Shown: in pieces, positions 1 to 8,627 of the stretch
How positions within the stretch are numbered: position 1 is the first letter of the stretch
Layout: the number at the start of each line of letters is the position of its first letter
Assembly: GCA_026391855.1 (NCBI GenBank)
Contig: JAPLDE010000151.1
Location: forward strand, 1-49,334
DNA length: 49,334 nucleotides
From: Bacteroidota bacterium
Lineage (GTDB): Bacteria; Bacteroidota; Bacteroidia; Bacteroidales; CAIXZF01
Reading direction: 5' to 3'
Translations under genes and position numbers: made by a program
Notes under the pieces: model-generated
Told to the model about the DNA's origin: nothing
The model's input: the letters and a program-made list of their open reading frames with translations, nothing else
The model's database searches: none

Positions 1-46
1 ACGGCATAGGGAAGGCTTATCGTTTTCTTTGGACAACAGCGGTTTT

Positions 47-60
47 GTGCCTGACGGCAC
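47..60. repeat. short palindrome GTGCC-TGAC-GGCAC
   Basis: A 5-bp inverted repeat with a 4-base spacer lies in the gene-free stretch 1-251. Similar short palindromes are often scattered between genes in Bacteroidota, but copy number cannot be judged from this window. Short open frames cross bases 1-90 on both strands, but none has a start or a recognisable motif, so no gene is called there. Confidence 0.3.
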
Positions 61-151
61 CCGGGATAGTTTACCAGGATCGTTGATTGATGGGATTCTA
101 TGCAGAAAACTTAATAAGGGTATTCTGCCTGAAAATTATTTATATTGTGCA

Positions 152-198
152 CTATGTGCCTACTGTGGTGAAGAAAACTAACCACAATAGACACATAG
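152..198. repeat. imperfect 18-bp inverted repeat (hairpin)
   Basis: Arm 152-169 (CTATGTGCCTACTGTGGT) pairs with arm 181-198 (ACCACAATAGACACATAG) with two mismatches, around an 11-base loop. It lies about 50 bases beyond the stop of the minus-strand gene ending at 252, so it could act as a terminator or processing hairpin, although no T-tract follows. It could also be a copy of a dispersed intergenic repeat. The hairpin is seen directly; its function is inferred. Confidence 0.5.
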
Positions 199-251
199 AT
201 CACAATAGATATTTGAAGCGATTGATATTGTTTTACGAGGGTTGTATTTCG

Positions 252-1406
252 TTAAAAAACAGGCATGGGAATGTTCTTGTACCTAAGGATATTGGAGGGA
301 ATGATCGTTTTGATCACTTTACCGGAGGACAGATCGATCCAGACTTCGATGAGGGGTGTTGTGGAGCGGGTATGCAGCAATATCGCTTCCCGGGATAATG
401 CCCTGCCGGTGTTCAGGTTTGCCCTGGTGAATATCACTTTTACCCTGCTCCGATCAAATGAACGGTCGAAGAAATTACAGTTTTCATCCTTAGGAATATT
501 CATGGGAATTTCAGAAACCTGATACATGGCAGCCGGCAGAATATAGTTCAGCGATCTGAAATCCTTTTGCTGCGCTGCGGCCTTCATGATGCTGTCAACA
601 CGGTGGTCCTGACAGGCCAACCGCATAATGTTGTTTATCTGTATAGTATCGTTTTTCAGGATGGAGAGGCAAACAGCACGTTCATTAAAGGTGGCGTAAA
701 GTGCGTCAACGGACAGTGACCTGATGCCGGCGGCGATAAGGACAGACAGGGTTAGAGAAAGCAGGTAGAAAACAACCCGGCCGGTATGCCTTTGAAAGCT
801 GTTCAACGGTATTTTAAACAGCCGGAAAAAGAAGGAAAAGCGGAATGGCAGGAACATGAATGTCCTGTTCCTGTAATCGGAATAGGATTGACCGAACTTG
901 TTTTCACATTCCCGTTCTTCTGTTTTTGCCAGGAAATAGTATACAAATAACAGGGTGATAAAAGTCAGCAGAACGAGATAGCGCGGCCAGATCAGCAGCA
1001 TACCGAAACTGCTCAGTGCAAAACCGGTATATTGAGGATGGCGGATAAAGGCATAGAGCCCCCCAGTGACGACGCCCTTTTTGAACAACTTCTTATAATA
1101 GACCTGGGCGGCACAACTGAAAAACACCAGCAGACCAAAACCAAAAAATATACCGCCAATCATGCCCATATTATTGATGAGGGGTGATTTTGTATCTTCA
1201 ACGATGTGGGGCAGAAAGAACTGGGTGGCCCATGACAGTATGGGAAATCTGCCCAGCGATTCCAGGTCGGGACCGTAAACTGAATAAAAATAGATGGCAA
1301 AGGGACTTGCCATGTAGAAAAACTCGAAAGCAATGAGCAGATAAAAAATTGTAACCGCCCAGGAGGTTCTTTTTGCTGCTTTACCAGATGTTGTGTTCAT
1401 GTTCAT
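252..1406 (-). CDS. isoprenylcysteine carboxyl methyltransferase-like membrane protein
   Basis: A 384-residue polytopic membrane protein. The first half has about five hydrophobic segments and carries the ICMT/phospholipid-methyltransferase signature: RHPQYTGF near residue 125, then an acidic pair followed by FGQSYSDYR near residues 165-180. This family transfers a methyl group from SAM to membrane-embedded thiols or lipids, and the bacterial substrate is usually unknown. After a further membrane helix near residue 210, the last 170 residues look extracytoplasmic and match nothing I recognise; that tail is unusual for the family. Two ATGs (1406 and 1400) are possible. A palindromic operator lies 15 bases upstream of the first, and the TetR gene is next upstream on the same strand, so it is probably the regulator's target. 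Family assignment is firm and substrate unknown. Confidence 0.75.
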   Translation of the reverse strand: MNMNTTSGKAAKRTSWAVTIFYLLIAFEFFYMASPFAIYFYSVYGPDLESLGRFPILSWATQFFLPHIVEDTKSPLINNMGMIGGIFFGFGLLVFFSCAAQVYYKKLFKKGVVTGGLYAFIRHPQYTGFALSSFGMLLIWPRYLVLLTFITLLFVYYFLAKTEERECENKFGQSYSDYRNRTFMFLPFRFSFFFRLFKIPLNSFQRHTGRVVFYLLSLTLSVLIAAGIRSLSVDALYATFNERAVCLSILKNDTIQINNIMRLACQDHRVDSIMKAAAQQKDFRSLNYILPAAMYQVSEIPMNIPKDENCNFFDRSFDRSRVKVIFTRANLNTGRALSREAILLHTRSTTPLIEVWIDLSSGKVIKTIIPSNILRYKNIPMPVF

Positions 1407-1420
1407 GCGAAATTATGATT

Positions 1421-1440
1421 AACTAAACGTTTGGTTAGTT
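1421..1440 (-). promoter_or_regulatory. probable TetR operator in front of the ICMT-like gene
   Basis: AACTAAACGTTTGGTTAGTT is an interrupted palindrome (AACTAA...TTAGTT). It closely matches a second site at 2059-2077 in front of the TetR gene; together they give AACYAAMCGTTYGGTTR. It lies between the two genes, directly upstream of the ICMT-like start. Confidence 0.65.
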
Positions 1441-1455
1441 ATCAGGTTAAAAAAA

Positions 1456-2046
1456 TTATTTGATTATGTGGGTATTCAGATGGGTCTTTTCGAAAACATC
1501 CAGAAAAACATTCAATGCGGTGGTTTCGCTGCAGTTAAAATACCGGCACCACTTTTCCCTGTATACCACAAAAGAAATGAGCGGTAAAAAGCCGGTAAAG
1601 AACTCATGCATTGAAAAAGCCTCCCTCACTTTCTTATCCTTAATTTCACTGTTCCCGATTTCCTGGTACATGATGGTCTTCGCACAAAAGAACAGCGTAT
1701 CATCCTTATTATCCTTTAATGATTCCATCAATATAACTGCCAGAATCTTCTTTTTGGTTTCCAGGAAAAGGATCTCATTTTTTATCTTTGATCTGATGCT
1801 GCCCTCAGCCTTTTGTTTGTCAGCCTGAAGTTGCTGATGGGCATCCACTTCCTCCATAATGTTATGGAACAGTGAAACGATGATGTCCTGCTTATCCTTA
1901 AAATGATAATAGATGGTCGCTTTGTTCACCCCGGCCAGCAAGGCAATTTCATTGACACCGGCACCGTCGTATCCTTTCTCGGAAAACAGCTTTTCAGCTA
2001 TCTGCAGTATCCTGTTACGGGTAACATCACCATCTTTTCTGGGCAT
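1456..2046 (-). CDS. TetR/AcrR family transcriptional regulator
   Basis: A 196-residue TetR-family repressor. The N-terminal helix-turn-helix is typical: TRNRILQIAEKLFSEKGYDG, then a recognition segment with AGVNKATIYYHF near residues 38-50. The C-terminal ligand domain (residues 55-196) is divergent, as usual for the family. The start was set at the ATG at 2046 because the protein then begins MPRKDG; an upstream TTG at 2079 would place the operator inside the coding region. A palindrome at 2059-2077 suggests autorepression, and a second copy before the next gene suggests control of the ICMT-like methyltransferase. The inducer is unknown; related regulators often respond to lipids, solvents or antibiotics. 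Confidence 0.88.
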   Translation of the reverse strand: MPRKDGDVTRNRILQIAEKLFSEKGYDGAGVNEIALLAGVNKATIYYHFKDKQDIIVSLFHNIMEEVDAHQQLQADKQKAEGSIRSKIKNEILFLETKKKILAVILMESLKDNKDDTLFFCAKTIMYQEIGNSEIKDKKVREAFSMHEFFTGFLPLISFVVYREKWCRYFNCSETTALNVFLDVFEKTHLNTHIIK

Positions 2047-2058
2047 AAAATCACATTT

Positions 2059-2077
2059 AACCAACCGTTCGGTTGAC
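2059..2077 (-). promoter_or_regulatory. probable TetR autoregulatory operator
   Basis: AACCAACCGTTCGGTTGAC contains the inverted repeat CAACCGT/TCGGTTG and lies 12 bases upstream of the TetR start codon. It shares most positions with the site at 1421-1440, as expected for one repressor binding both. Confidence 0.65.
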
Positions 2078-2113
2078 AAAGATAATTAAAATTTCTACCT
2101 CAAAAATTTATCC

Positions 2114-2455
2114 TCAGAATTTTCCGTAAAAATTCGAAATATCAAAATACACTTCTATCTCCTTTCCTTCTGTAGTCCTGATCGAAATGATATCATACGG
2201 TTTCTTCTTATGGACCGATAAGGTTTGCTTCCCGGTGGTGTAACCCGGGTAATGATTTCTCAACCATTCATATTCTGCGGCTACACCGGTGGTTTCATCC
2301 TTTTCTTTGAGAACAACCGGGTTTTCAAATGATGAACCCTCCCTGCCCCGGCTTTCAGTATTGATACCGGAAGATTGGTTTGCCGTCATTTTCTTTGATG
2401 TCGTACAGGAAGAGAAAACGAAAAAAATGATCAAAATAAATCCGATTTGCTTCAT
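2114..2455 (-). CDS. small hypothetical lipoprotein
   Basis: A 113-residue protein with a lipoprotein signal peptide: MKQ, a hydrophobic run, then the lipobox FSSC with Cys17 as the predicted lipidated residue. Residues 18-50 are polar and low in complexity, a likely linker. The rest (from about EYEWLRNHYPGY to the end) looks like a small folded alpha/beta domain. Such short lipoproteins are common in Bacteroidota; I do not recognise a family with a known role. The upstream neighbour on this strand is a pseudogene fragment and the downstream one is the TetR gene, so the context gives no function. Confidence 0.7.
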   Translation of the reverse strand: MKQIGFILIIFFVFSSCTTSKKMTANQSSGINTESRGREGSSFENPVVLKEKDETTGVAAEYEWLRNHYPGYTTGKQTLSVHKKKPYDIISIRTTEGKEIEVYFDISNFYGKF

Positions 2456-2540
2456 CTGTTTTGAATTTTAATGCTAATTTTCAGAGAGCCTATGTTCCCG
2501 ATAGGAGAAAAGATAATACAATGGCAAGGATTTCAGCCCT

Positions 2541-2709
2541 TTATTCTTTTTCTGTCAGTTTTATACTTATTGCCGGTAACATGATAATGGTTCCCTCAGG
2601 TCCCCTGGCTTTTATGTCTTCAATATAAACCTTTTCGCCTGCTTTCCGGCCTTTTACTATCAGCCAGCCCAAACGGCCTGAGTTTTATATTGTCGTTGAG
2701 TAATTCCAT
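2541..2709 (-). pseudogene. frameshifted remnant of a GldM-like C-terminal domain
   Basis: Reading the minus strand, one frame encodes the stretch KAGEKVYIEDIKARGPEG followed by TIIMLPAISIKL and a stop at 2541. This resembles the end of the GldM C-terminal domain family, which typically finishes with a basic stretch, a (V/I)YFEDIKAKGPDG-like motif and a short beta strand. The upstream part (MELLNDNIKLRPFG from the ATG at 2709) is in another frame, and the frame is closed further upstream. The fragment lies in the 276-base gap between the lipoprotein and the methyltransferase. It appears to be the decayed tail of a larger gene. The frame change is seen in the sequence; the family assignment rests on motif memory only. 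Confidence 0.45.
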
Positions 2710-2732
2710 ATCCCAAAAACTGAGGAACCCGC

Positions 2733-3362
2733 TTATTTTATAGCTTTAATAACATATCCCGTATCCAGTTTATACCCGACATTTCCGAACCCTGCTTTTA
2801 ATAACGCTGATTCGACAGTTTCTATTGAGTATTTGAAGAAATTCTGCGAGAACTTCATTTTACTAAGGTCTTCCGCAGATGTCATAAAAATATAAAACCC
2901 ACCTCCTTCATCCAGCATTGAATATATTTTTTCAAATACTTTGTTCAGATCACTCCAGAAATAAATAACATTCACACAAAATATCTTGTCAAATCTTTCA
3001 TTATCCCTCTCAGCCGACTCTATATCTCCGTATTTCAGCTTAACAATCCCTTTTCTTTTGAATTTTTTATTCCTTTTTGTCGCTTTACTGTACATCAATT
3101 CAGAGAAGTCAATACCGCCGATAGTGCACTCCACCGGTCCACGGGCGATCATACGGATGCCTTGTCCCGGTCCATAGCCGATCTCGAAAATTCTGTCACC
3201 CTTTTTTAGGGCTAATTCGGTTATCATTTTTTCATAATCCTTTTTATTGTTGATATCCAGCATTATTGAAACGACTCTTCCAAAGAGTCCTGATGGTTTT
3301 CTGCATTGCTCTCCGAGTTCCTTGTACATATTGCTAAGTTTTAAATTATTGTTTTCAGACAT
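2733..3362 (-). CDS. class I SAM-dependent methyltransferase
   Basis: A 209-residue soluble methyltransferase of the Methyltransf_11 type. Motif I, the SAM-binding glycine loop, is IFEIGYGPGQG near residues 58-68. An acidic residue ends strand 2 (GGIDFSE), a GDIESAE segment follows near residue 110, and the motif IV-like FDKIFCVNVIYFW near residues 123-135 closes the core. The C-terminal strand pair (FGNVGYKLDTGYVIKAIK) is normal. Nothing identifies the acceptor; small-molecule or quinone-type methyltransferases are possible. The next gene downstream on this strand is a decayed fragment and the next upstream is the MutS-like gene, about 40 bases away. Confidence 0.8.
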   Translation of the reverse strand: MSENNNLKLSNMYKELGEQCRKPSGLFGRVVSIMLDINNKKDYEKMITELALKKGDRIFEIGYGPGQGIRMIARGPVECTIGGIDFSELMYSKATKRNKKFKRKGIVKLKYGDIESAERDNERFDKIFCVNVIYFWSDLNKVFEKIYSMLDEGGGFYIFMTSAEDLSKMKFSQNFFKYSIETVESALLKAGFGNVGYKLDTGYVIKAIK

Positions 3363-3420
3363 CAGCTGAAAAACAAAGCAAATATAACAAATTTTTTACA
3401 ATATATCTGACCTTCGGCCG

Positions 3421-5205
3421 CTAGTCAATAATATTCATCTTTTTCATCAGAAATGAGGCGTTGAGGCGCTGGCTGATGCCGGGTTTGAGTTGGTAGTCGA
3501 AGACAAGCTGGTCGTTGGTAAGTTCGACTTCAAAGCAATAGTTTGTCACCACTTCAGGGTATTTCTGATGCAATTCTCCAATGGCCAGGTCATGGGTGGC
3601 TATTACGACCACCGAACCCTGGCGGATCATTTTTTCCAGCAGACCCATGGAGCCTATATGTTTGTCTCTGGTGTTTGTACCCCTGAGGATCTCATCGAGG
3701 ATCACCAGGGTGGGGTTTTTCCCGGCATGGTTGAGAATCTCTTTTAGCCGGAGGAGTTCGGCATAAAAATAGGATTCATTGTTTGCCAGGGAGTCCTGTA
3801 TTTTCACGGCCGACATGATATCGCAAGGTGTAAAGGTCATTTCCCGGGCACAGACTGGCGCCCCGTTCATGGCCAGGATCAGGTTAACCGACAATGTCCG
3901 CAGGAAGGTGCTTTTACCGGCCATATTGGCTCCGGTGATGATGATAACGGATGGATTCCCGAAAAAAGACAAATCGTTGCAAACCCTGACCTGTGGAGGA
4001 AGTAGAGGGTGCCCCATTGCAGAGGCCCGGAAAGTGAATTCTCCCATACTGACCCGGGGATAAGAAACACAATCATGGTTATTCGCGGCAAATACGGCCA
4101 GACTGATCAGGGAGTCGATCTCAGCCATAGCTATGAACCATAAAAACACCGCATTCTTATGTTTTTCCTTCCAAGCATCCAGTCGGCAGAAGAGCTGAAC
4201 ATCATAAATAAGCAGTGCATTCAGTATAAATGAAACCAGCAGGTTCAAGCGTAAATCGAAGCGGTTCAGGAGTCTGAACAATATCTTCAGTGATTTTCCG
4301 GCCTGAAGATGATGAGAAAAAAATTGCCTTTTTAATGCCACCAGATAAGGAGCATTGAACTTTTCGTTTTCGATGAGCCGGATGAGGTTGGTATATTTCT
4401 CAAATGTTTTTGAAGTATGTCCCAAGCCAGCGTGCGCCCGGCTGATCTTTTTGTGGTTGAGATAAATAATGAGCAAACTGAGGGATAGCGGTACCGCCAG
4501 CGACCGGAACGAAAAAAGACCTGCAATCATCAGGATGATCCAGGCAGTATTCACTAATGGTATCAGGATGATCAACGTTCGTAATAATGCTATCTTACCA
4601 GCAGGCATCCCGAGCCATCGTTTCAGTTGGTCCAGTTCTTCCCCGCTTTCGGTGATGGGCATACCCGTGGCCCTGAAACTGAGCATGAATTCGTGTTTTG
4701 ATGAAAGCTCTTTAACTGCCTCCTGCCTTTCAACGATTATTTCACTGTTTTTGGGAGGACTGCACAGGTCTTGCGCGAGCCTTGCTTTTCCGTTCCATGT
4801 TGAACAACGGTTCAGGTACTGATACAGGGAACCTGTACCGAAAAGATCAACGTCGGCTGCCAGGAACGGGTTTAGATGGATGAACCTGTCACCGGTTTCC
4901 TTATCCTGGTACTGGTGATCCAGGAACTTCAGCTCATCCCGGCAGATCTGCCACTTATTGGCAAGGAATTTTTCCCTGTGGCTGTACCGAAGGTCGAGTT
5001 CCACGACCCGGAGGAAAGCGAGCAGGAGGATCAGCGAGGGGACAAGGCAGGAGTAATCGTAGTTGTAACGCAGGAACAACACAAGGAGGGTGATAAAGCC
5101 AAGGAATGTGAAAAGGCGTCCGGCATACAGCCATGACAGTTTCTTCTTAATTATTTTAAGTTCAGATTCCAGAAGGAGGATGTTGCTTTGATAGTGATCT
5201 TTCAT
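3421..5205 (-). CDS. membrane-anchored MutS-family ATPase
   Basis: A 594-residue protein with the MutS C-terminal ATPase: Walker A GANMAGKST near residue 430, a signature segment with DSLANNESYFYAELLRLKEI, Walker B LVILDEILRGTN, and an ATHD switch motif. The N-terminal third has two pairs of hydrophobic helices (about residues 25-65 and 205-250), and the mismatch-binding domain I of true MutS is absent. The middle resembles the lever/core helices. These Bacteroidota proteins are annotated as MutS-related but are unlikely to do canonical mismatch repair; their role is not established. The start was set at the ATG at 5205 because the upstream alternative is a TTG at 5217 close to the -7 box. 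It is divergent from the OPT transporter. Confidence 0.85.
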   Translation of the reverse strand: MKDHYQSNILLLESELKIIKKKLSWLYAGRLFTFLGFITLLVLFLRYNYDYSCLVPSLILLLAFLRVVELDLRYSHREKFLANKWQICRDELKFLDHQYQDKETGDRFIHLNPFLAADVDLFGTGSLYQYLNRCSTWNGKARLAQDLCSPPKNSEIIVERQEAVKELSSKHEFMLSFRATGMPITESGEELDQLKRWLGMPAGKIALLRTLIILIPLVNTAWIILMIAGLFSFRSLAVPLSLSLLIIYLNHKKISRAHAGLGHTSKTFEKYTNLIRLIENEKFNAPYLVALKRQFFSHHLQAGKSLKILFRLLNRFDLRLNLLVSFILNALLIYDVQLFCRLDAWKEKHKNAVFLWFIAMAEIDSLISLAVFAANNHDCVSYPRVSMGEFTFRASAMGHPLLPPQVRVCNDLSFFGNPSVIIITGANMAGKSTFLRTLSVNLILAMNGAPVCAREMTFTPCDIMSAVKIQDSLANNESYFYAELLRLKEILNHAGKNPTLVILDEILRGTNTRDKHIGSMGLLEKMIRQGSVVVIATHDLAIGELHQKYPEVVTNYCFEVELTNDQLVFDYQLKPGISQRLNASFLMKKMNIID

Positions 5206-5225
5206 CAATAGGTGCAATTATTCTA

Positions 5226-5233
5226 CAAATATA
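5226..5233 (-). promoter_or_regulatory. -7 box upstream of the MutS-like gene
   Basis: On the minus strand this reads TATATTTG, a perfect match to the Bacteroidota -7 consensus TAnnTTTG, 20 bases upstream of the ATG at 5205. No convincing -33 TTTG lies at the expected distance, so only half of the promoter is supported. Confidence 0.45.
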
Positions 5234-5291
5234 ACGGAATACGGGAATACGCGCACCGTTCAGCCTTTCATCACATGAACGCATCATACCA

Positions 5292-5322
5292 TTTGTTTTA
5301 TCGGGGAGAAGGTGTATTTTAG
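5292..5322 (+). promoter_or_regulatory. Bacteroidota-type promoter of the OPT transporter gene
   Basis: TTTG at 5292-5295, a 19-base spacer, then TATTTTAG at 5315-5322. This fits the TTTG-N19-TAnnTTTG consensus with one mismatch. The ATG at 5339 is 16 bases downstream, implying a very short leader. Confidence 0.6.
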
Positions 5323-5338
5323 CTGAAAAAATATCACT

Positions 5339-7321
5339 ATGTCAGAAACTACCGAACAAGAAATCAAAGGGCTTCCGGAAAATGCCTATACTGAACTAAA
5401 ACCGGGTGAAGAGTATGTACCGGTGATGTCGCCGCTGTTATCGCCTCCCGAGGTGAATCTGCGGTCGGTTTCGCTGGGTTTGCTGATGGCGGTCATTTTT
5501 TCGGCTGCAGCAGCCTACCTGGGGCTTAAGATCGGCCAGGTGTTTGAGGCCGCGATTCCCATTGCCATTATTGCCGTGGGACTTTCCTCCATTGCCCGGA
5601 GGAAGAATGCGCTTGGAGAGAATGTTATTATCCAGTCGATAGGTGCCAGCTCGGGTGTTATCGTTGCCGGAGCTATCTTTACGCTTCCGGCTTTGTATAT
5701 TCTGAAGCTGGATGTCCAGTTTTACCAGGTGTTTCTATCATCCCTGCTGGGAGGATTCCTGGGTATCCTTTTCCTAATCCCGTTCAGAAAGTATTTTGTT
5801 GCAGAGATGCACGGAAAATTTCCTTTTCCTGAGGCCACTGCCACCACGGAGGTTCTCATTTCGGGTGAGAAGGGCGGAAGCCAGGCCCGTTTGTTGCTGA
5901 TCAGCGGGTTGATCGGGGGTATTTATGACTTTATCATTGCCACTTTTGGGTGGTGGAGCGAGGTGTTCACCTCCCGGGTTATCCCGATAGGCGCCATGAT
6001 CGCGGACAAGACCAAGATCGTTTTCAAGATGAACGTAGGCGCTGCCATTGTAGGGTTGGGCTATATTGTAGGGCTGCGTTATGCTGCCATCATCTGCGCC
6101 GGTTCTTTTGTTTCGTGGTATGTGCTGATCCCTGTGGTGAGTCATTTTGCCGACGGGCAGACGATCCCAATCGGGGCGAATATCACCAAGCTGCTGAAAG
6201 ACATGTCGGCTGAGGAGATCTTCCGCGGTTATATCAGACAGATCGGTATCGGAGGTATTGCCATGGCAGGGATCATCGGGATCATCCGTTCATCAAAGAT
6301 CATACGTACTGCTTTCTCCCTGGCTGTAAAGGAAATAACGGGTAAGCATGCCGTTGACAAGCAGGAACTCCGCACCCGCCGCGACCTCCCGATGGGGGTC
6401 ATTGCTTCGGGCATCCTGATCACGGCTCTGATGGTGTTCATATTCTTCCAGTTCGGACTGGTACACAATCTTTTCCAGGCGCTGATCGGCCTGCTGATCG
6501 TGATGATCATCTCCTTTCTTTTCACCACGGTGGCGGCCAATGCCATCGCCATAGTGGGGACCAACCCGGTATCGGGAATGACCCTGATGACGCTGATCCT
6601 TACCTCGCTGGTGATGGTTTCTGTAGGTCTTTCCGGCACCACCGGCATGGTAGCTGCGCTGGTGATAGGCGGAGTGGTTTGTACCGCCCTTTCGATGGCG
6701 GGAGGTTTTATCACCGACCTGAAGATAGGCTACTGGTTAGGATCGTCACCTTACAAACAGCAGTCGTGGAAGTTCCTCGGCACGCTGGTTAGTTCGGTGA
6801 CTGTGGGCGGTGTGATCATCATTCTGAATAAAACCTACGGTTTTGTAGGAGAACATGCTTTGGTGGCGCCACAGGCCAATGCCATGGCTGCCGTCATTGG
6901 TCCGATGATGTCGGGAATGCCCGCCCCCTGGCTGTTATATGCCGCCGGTTGCTTTTTATCGCTGATCCTGACCATGATCGGTATCCCTGCACTGGCTTTT
7001 GCCCTTGGCATGTTCATCCCGCTGGAACTGAACACGCCGTTGCTGATAGGAGGAATCATTGCCTGGTATGTGTCGACCCGCACCAAAGACGAGAAACTGA
7101 ACAATGCCCGCCGTGAAAGAGGGACCCTGATCGCCTCAGGCTTTATCGCCGGCGGCGCCCTGATGGGTGTGGTTAGCGCCATGCTCAGATTCGGCAATAT
7201 CAATTTCGTGAAACAGGAATGGTTTGAGTCGCACGGTGCCGAGGCCCTGGCCCTGGTCATGTTTATTGTGCTGTGTATTTACTTCGTCAGAGATTCGCTT
7301 CGGGCAAAGAAAGAAGACTAA
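5339..7321 (+). CDS. OPT family oligopeptide transporter
   Basis: A 660-residue integral membrane protein with about 15-16 hydrophobic segments spread over its whole length, the normal size for bacterial OPT proteins. The N-terminal region (a soluble first 40 residues, then VSLGLLMAVIFSAAAAYLGL and KIGQVFEAAIPIAI) is characteristic of the OPT superfamily, as is the FPFPEATATTEVL segment near residue 160. Members import oligopeptides, or in the YSL branch metal chelates, probably with protons. The next gene is peptidase T, 69 bases downstream on the same strand, which favours di-/tripeptide-type cargo. The promoter at 5292-5322 probably drives both. Confidence 0.9.
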   Translation: MSETTEQEIKGLPENAYTELKPGEEYVPVMSPLLSPPEVNLRSVSLGLLMAVIFSAAAAYLGLKIGQVFEAAIPIAIIAVGLSSIARRKNALGENVIIQSIGASSGVIVAGAIFTLPALYILKLDVQFYQVFLSSLLGGFLGILFLIPFRKYFVAEMHGKFPFPEATATTEVLISGEKGGSQARLLLISGLIGGIYDFIIATFGWWSEVFTSRVIPIGAMIADKTKIVFKMNVGAAIVGLGYIVGLRYAAIICAGSFVSWYVLIPVVSHFADGQTIPIGANITKLLKDMSAEEIFRGYIRQIGIGGIAMAGIIGIIRSSKIIRTAFSLAVKEITGKHAVDKQELRTRRDLPMGVIASGILITALMVFIFFQFGLVHNLFQALIGLLIVMIISFLFTTVAANAIAIVGTNPVSGMTLMTLILTSLVMVSVGLSGTTGMVAALVIGGVVCTALSMAGGFITDLKIGYWLGSSPYKQQSWKFLGTLVSSVTVGGVIIILNKTYGFVGEHALVAPQANAMAAVIGPMMSGMPAPWLLYAAGCFLSLILTMIGIPALAFALGMFIPLELNTPLLIGGIIAWYVSTRTKDEKLNNARRERGTLIASGFIAGGALMGVVSAMLRFGNINFVKQEWFESHGAEALALVMFIVLCIYFVRDSLRAKKED

Positions 7322-7390
7322 TAAACGGACCTATCAACATATTGTCAAATAACCTAAAATCTATCATCAAACTAAATAAGACCTTTCAAA

Positions 7391-8617
7391 ATGAGCGTAT
7401 TAGATAAATTTCTACATTACATCAGCATTGATACCCAATCCGATGAAAATTCGACCACTGTTCCTAGCACTGCCAGGCAGTTTGATTTGCTGAAAGTGCT
7501 TCAGGCCGAGTTAACCGGGCTGGGACTTAGTGATATAAGCCTGGATGACAAGGGTTACCTGATGGCAACACTGCCGTCAAACACCACTAAAAATGTTCCC
7601 GTTATCGGCTTTATTGCTCATGTGGATACCAGTCCCGACATGAGCGGGGCTCAGATAAAACCGCAGATCATTCCTCAATATGACGGCAACGACATCGTCA
7701 TCAATGCCGAAAAGAACCTGGTGCTGAGTATTGCCGATTTCCCGGAGTTGTTGCCTTATAAAGGGCAGACCCTGATCACCACGGACGGTAATACCCTACT
7801 GGGTGCCGATGACAAGGCCGGTGTGGCCGAAATCATTACAGCGGTGGAATATCTGGTGAATAACCCGCAGGTAGAGCATGGAACTATAAAAATCGGCTTT
7901 ACCCCTGATGAAGAGATCGGCCGGGGTGTGGATCATTTCGATGTGGCAAAATTCGGGGCTGATTTTGCTTACACCATGGACGGAGGCGGTGTCGGGGAAC
8001 TGGAGTATGAGAATTTCAATGCGGCCCATGCCAAGGTGATTATTCAGGGAAGGAACATCCATCCTGGTTATGCCAAGGACAAGATGATCAACTCAATATT
8101 GATCGCCATGGAATTCAACGCTTTGCTACCCGTTAACGAAAGGCCTGAGTTTACCGCCAATTATGAAGGATTCTATCATGTGATAAAGATGGAGGGGACA
8201 GTTGAAAATGCGACGATACAGTATATTATCCGGGATCATGACCGGGTCAAGTTTGAGAAGAAGAAGGTTGTCATCCAGGAAGCCGTTGACTTTATGAACA
8301 GGCGTTACGGGGCCAATACTTTCACCCTGGAACTCCGCGATCAGTATTATAATATGAAAGAGAAAGTTGAGCCTGTGATCCATGTGGTGGACACGGCCGA
8401 GCAGGCCATGAAGGAACTGGGGATTGAGCCAGTGGTAGTGCCTATTCGCGGGGGTACGGATGGTGCCCGTTTGTCGTATATGGGGCTCCCCTGTCCGAAC
8501 ATTTTTGCGGGCGGGCATAATTTTCACGGTAAATTTGAATTTGTCCCGGCGCCTTCGATGGAGAAAGCCGTGCTGGTTATCCTGAAGATCATCCAATTAT
8601 ATACGAACAAGAGTTAA
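7391..8617 (+). CDS. pepT: peptidase T (tripeptide aminopeptidase)
   Basis: A 408-residue M20B metallopeptidase, the standard length for PepT, which removes the N-terminal residue from tripeptides in the cytoplasm. Visible metal-site motifs are HVDTSPD (His77, Asp79), [10 protein letters not shown] with the bridging Asp, the catalytic pair in TPDEEIGRG, and the C-terminal [11 protein letters not shown] with the last histidine ligand. [10 protein letters not shown], typical of the family, is also present. It follows the OPT transporter and precedes xdhC by only 10 bases, so transcription may continue from peptide uptake into the purine-oxidation genes. The identification is strong over the full length. 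Confidence 0.95.
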   Translation: MSVLDKFLHYISIDTQSDENSTTVPSTARQFDLLKVLQAELTGLGLSDISLDDKGYLMATLPSNTTKNVPVIGFIAHVDTSPDMSGAQIKPQIIPQYDGNDIVINAEKNLVLSIADFPELLPYKGQTLITTDGNTLLGADDKAGVAEIITAVEYLVNNPQVEHGTIKIGFTPDEEIGRGVDHFDVAKFGADFAYTMDGGGVGELEYENFNAAHAKVIIQGRNIHPGYAKDKMINSILIAMEFNALLPVNERPEFTANYEGFYHVIKMEGTVENATIQYIIRDHDRVKFEKKKVVIQEAVDFMNRRYGANTFTLELRDQYYNMKEKVEPVIHVVDTAEQAMKELGIEPVVVPIRGGTDGARLSYMGLPCPNIFAGGHNFHGKFEFVPAPSMEKAVLVILKIIQLYTNKS

Positions 8618-8627
8618 AAGGCCGGAT

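Noticed and set aside
1..90. Tail of a gene entering the window from the left
   Set aside because: Short frames are open on both strands, but none shows a family motif, so no choice can be supported.
2044..2079. TTG start for the TetR gene at 2079
   Set aside because: It would place the operator inside the coding sequence and add residues with no family match; the ATG at 2046 gives a normal N-terminus.
3421..5205. MutS or MutS2 mismatch repair protein
   Set aside because: The mismatch-recognition domain and the MutS2 Smr domain are absent and the N-terminal part is membrane-associated; only the ATPase is shared.
5774..7260. Several long open frames on the minus strand of the OPT gene
   Set aside because: They are antisense to strongly conserved membrane segments, lack promoters and family motifs, and reflect codon bias of the real gene.
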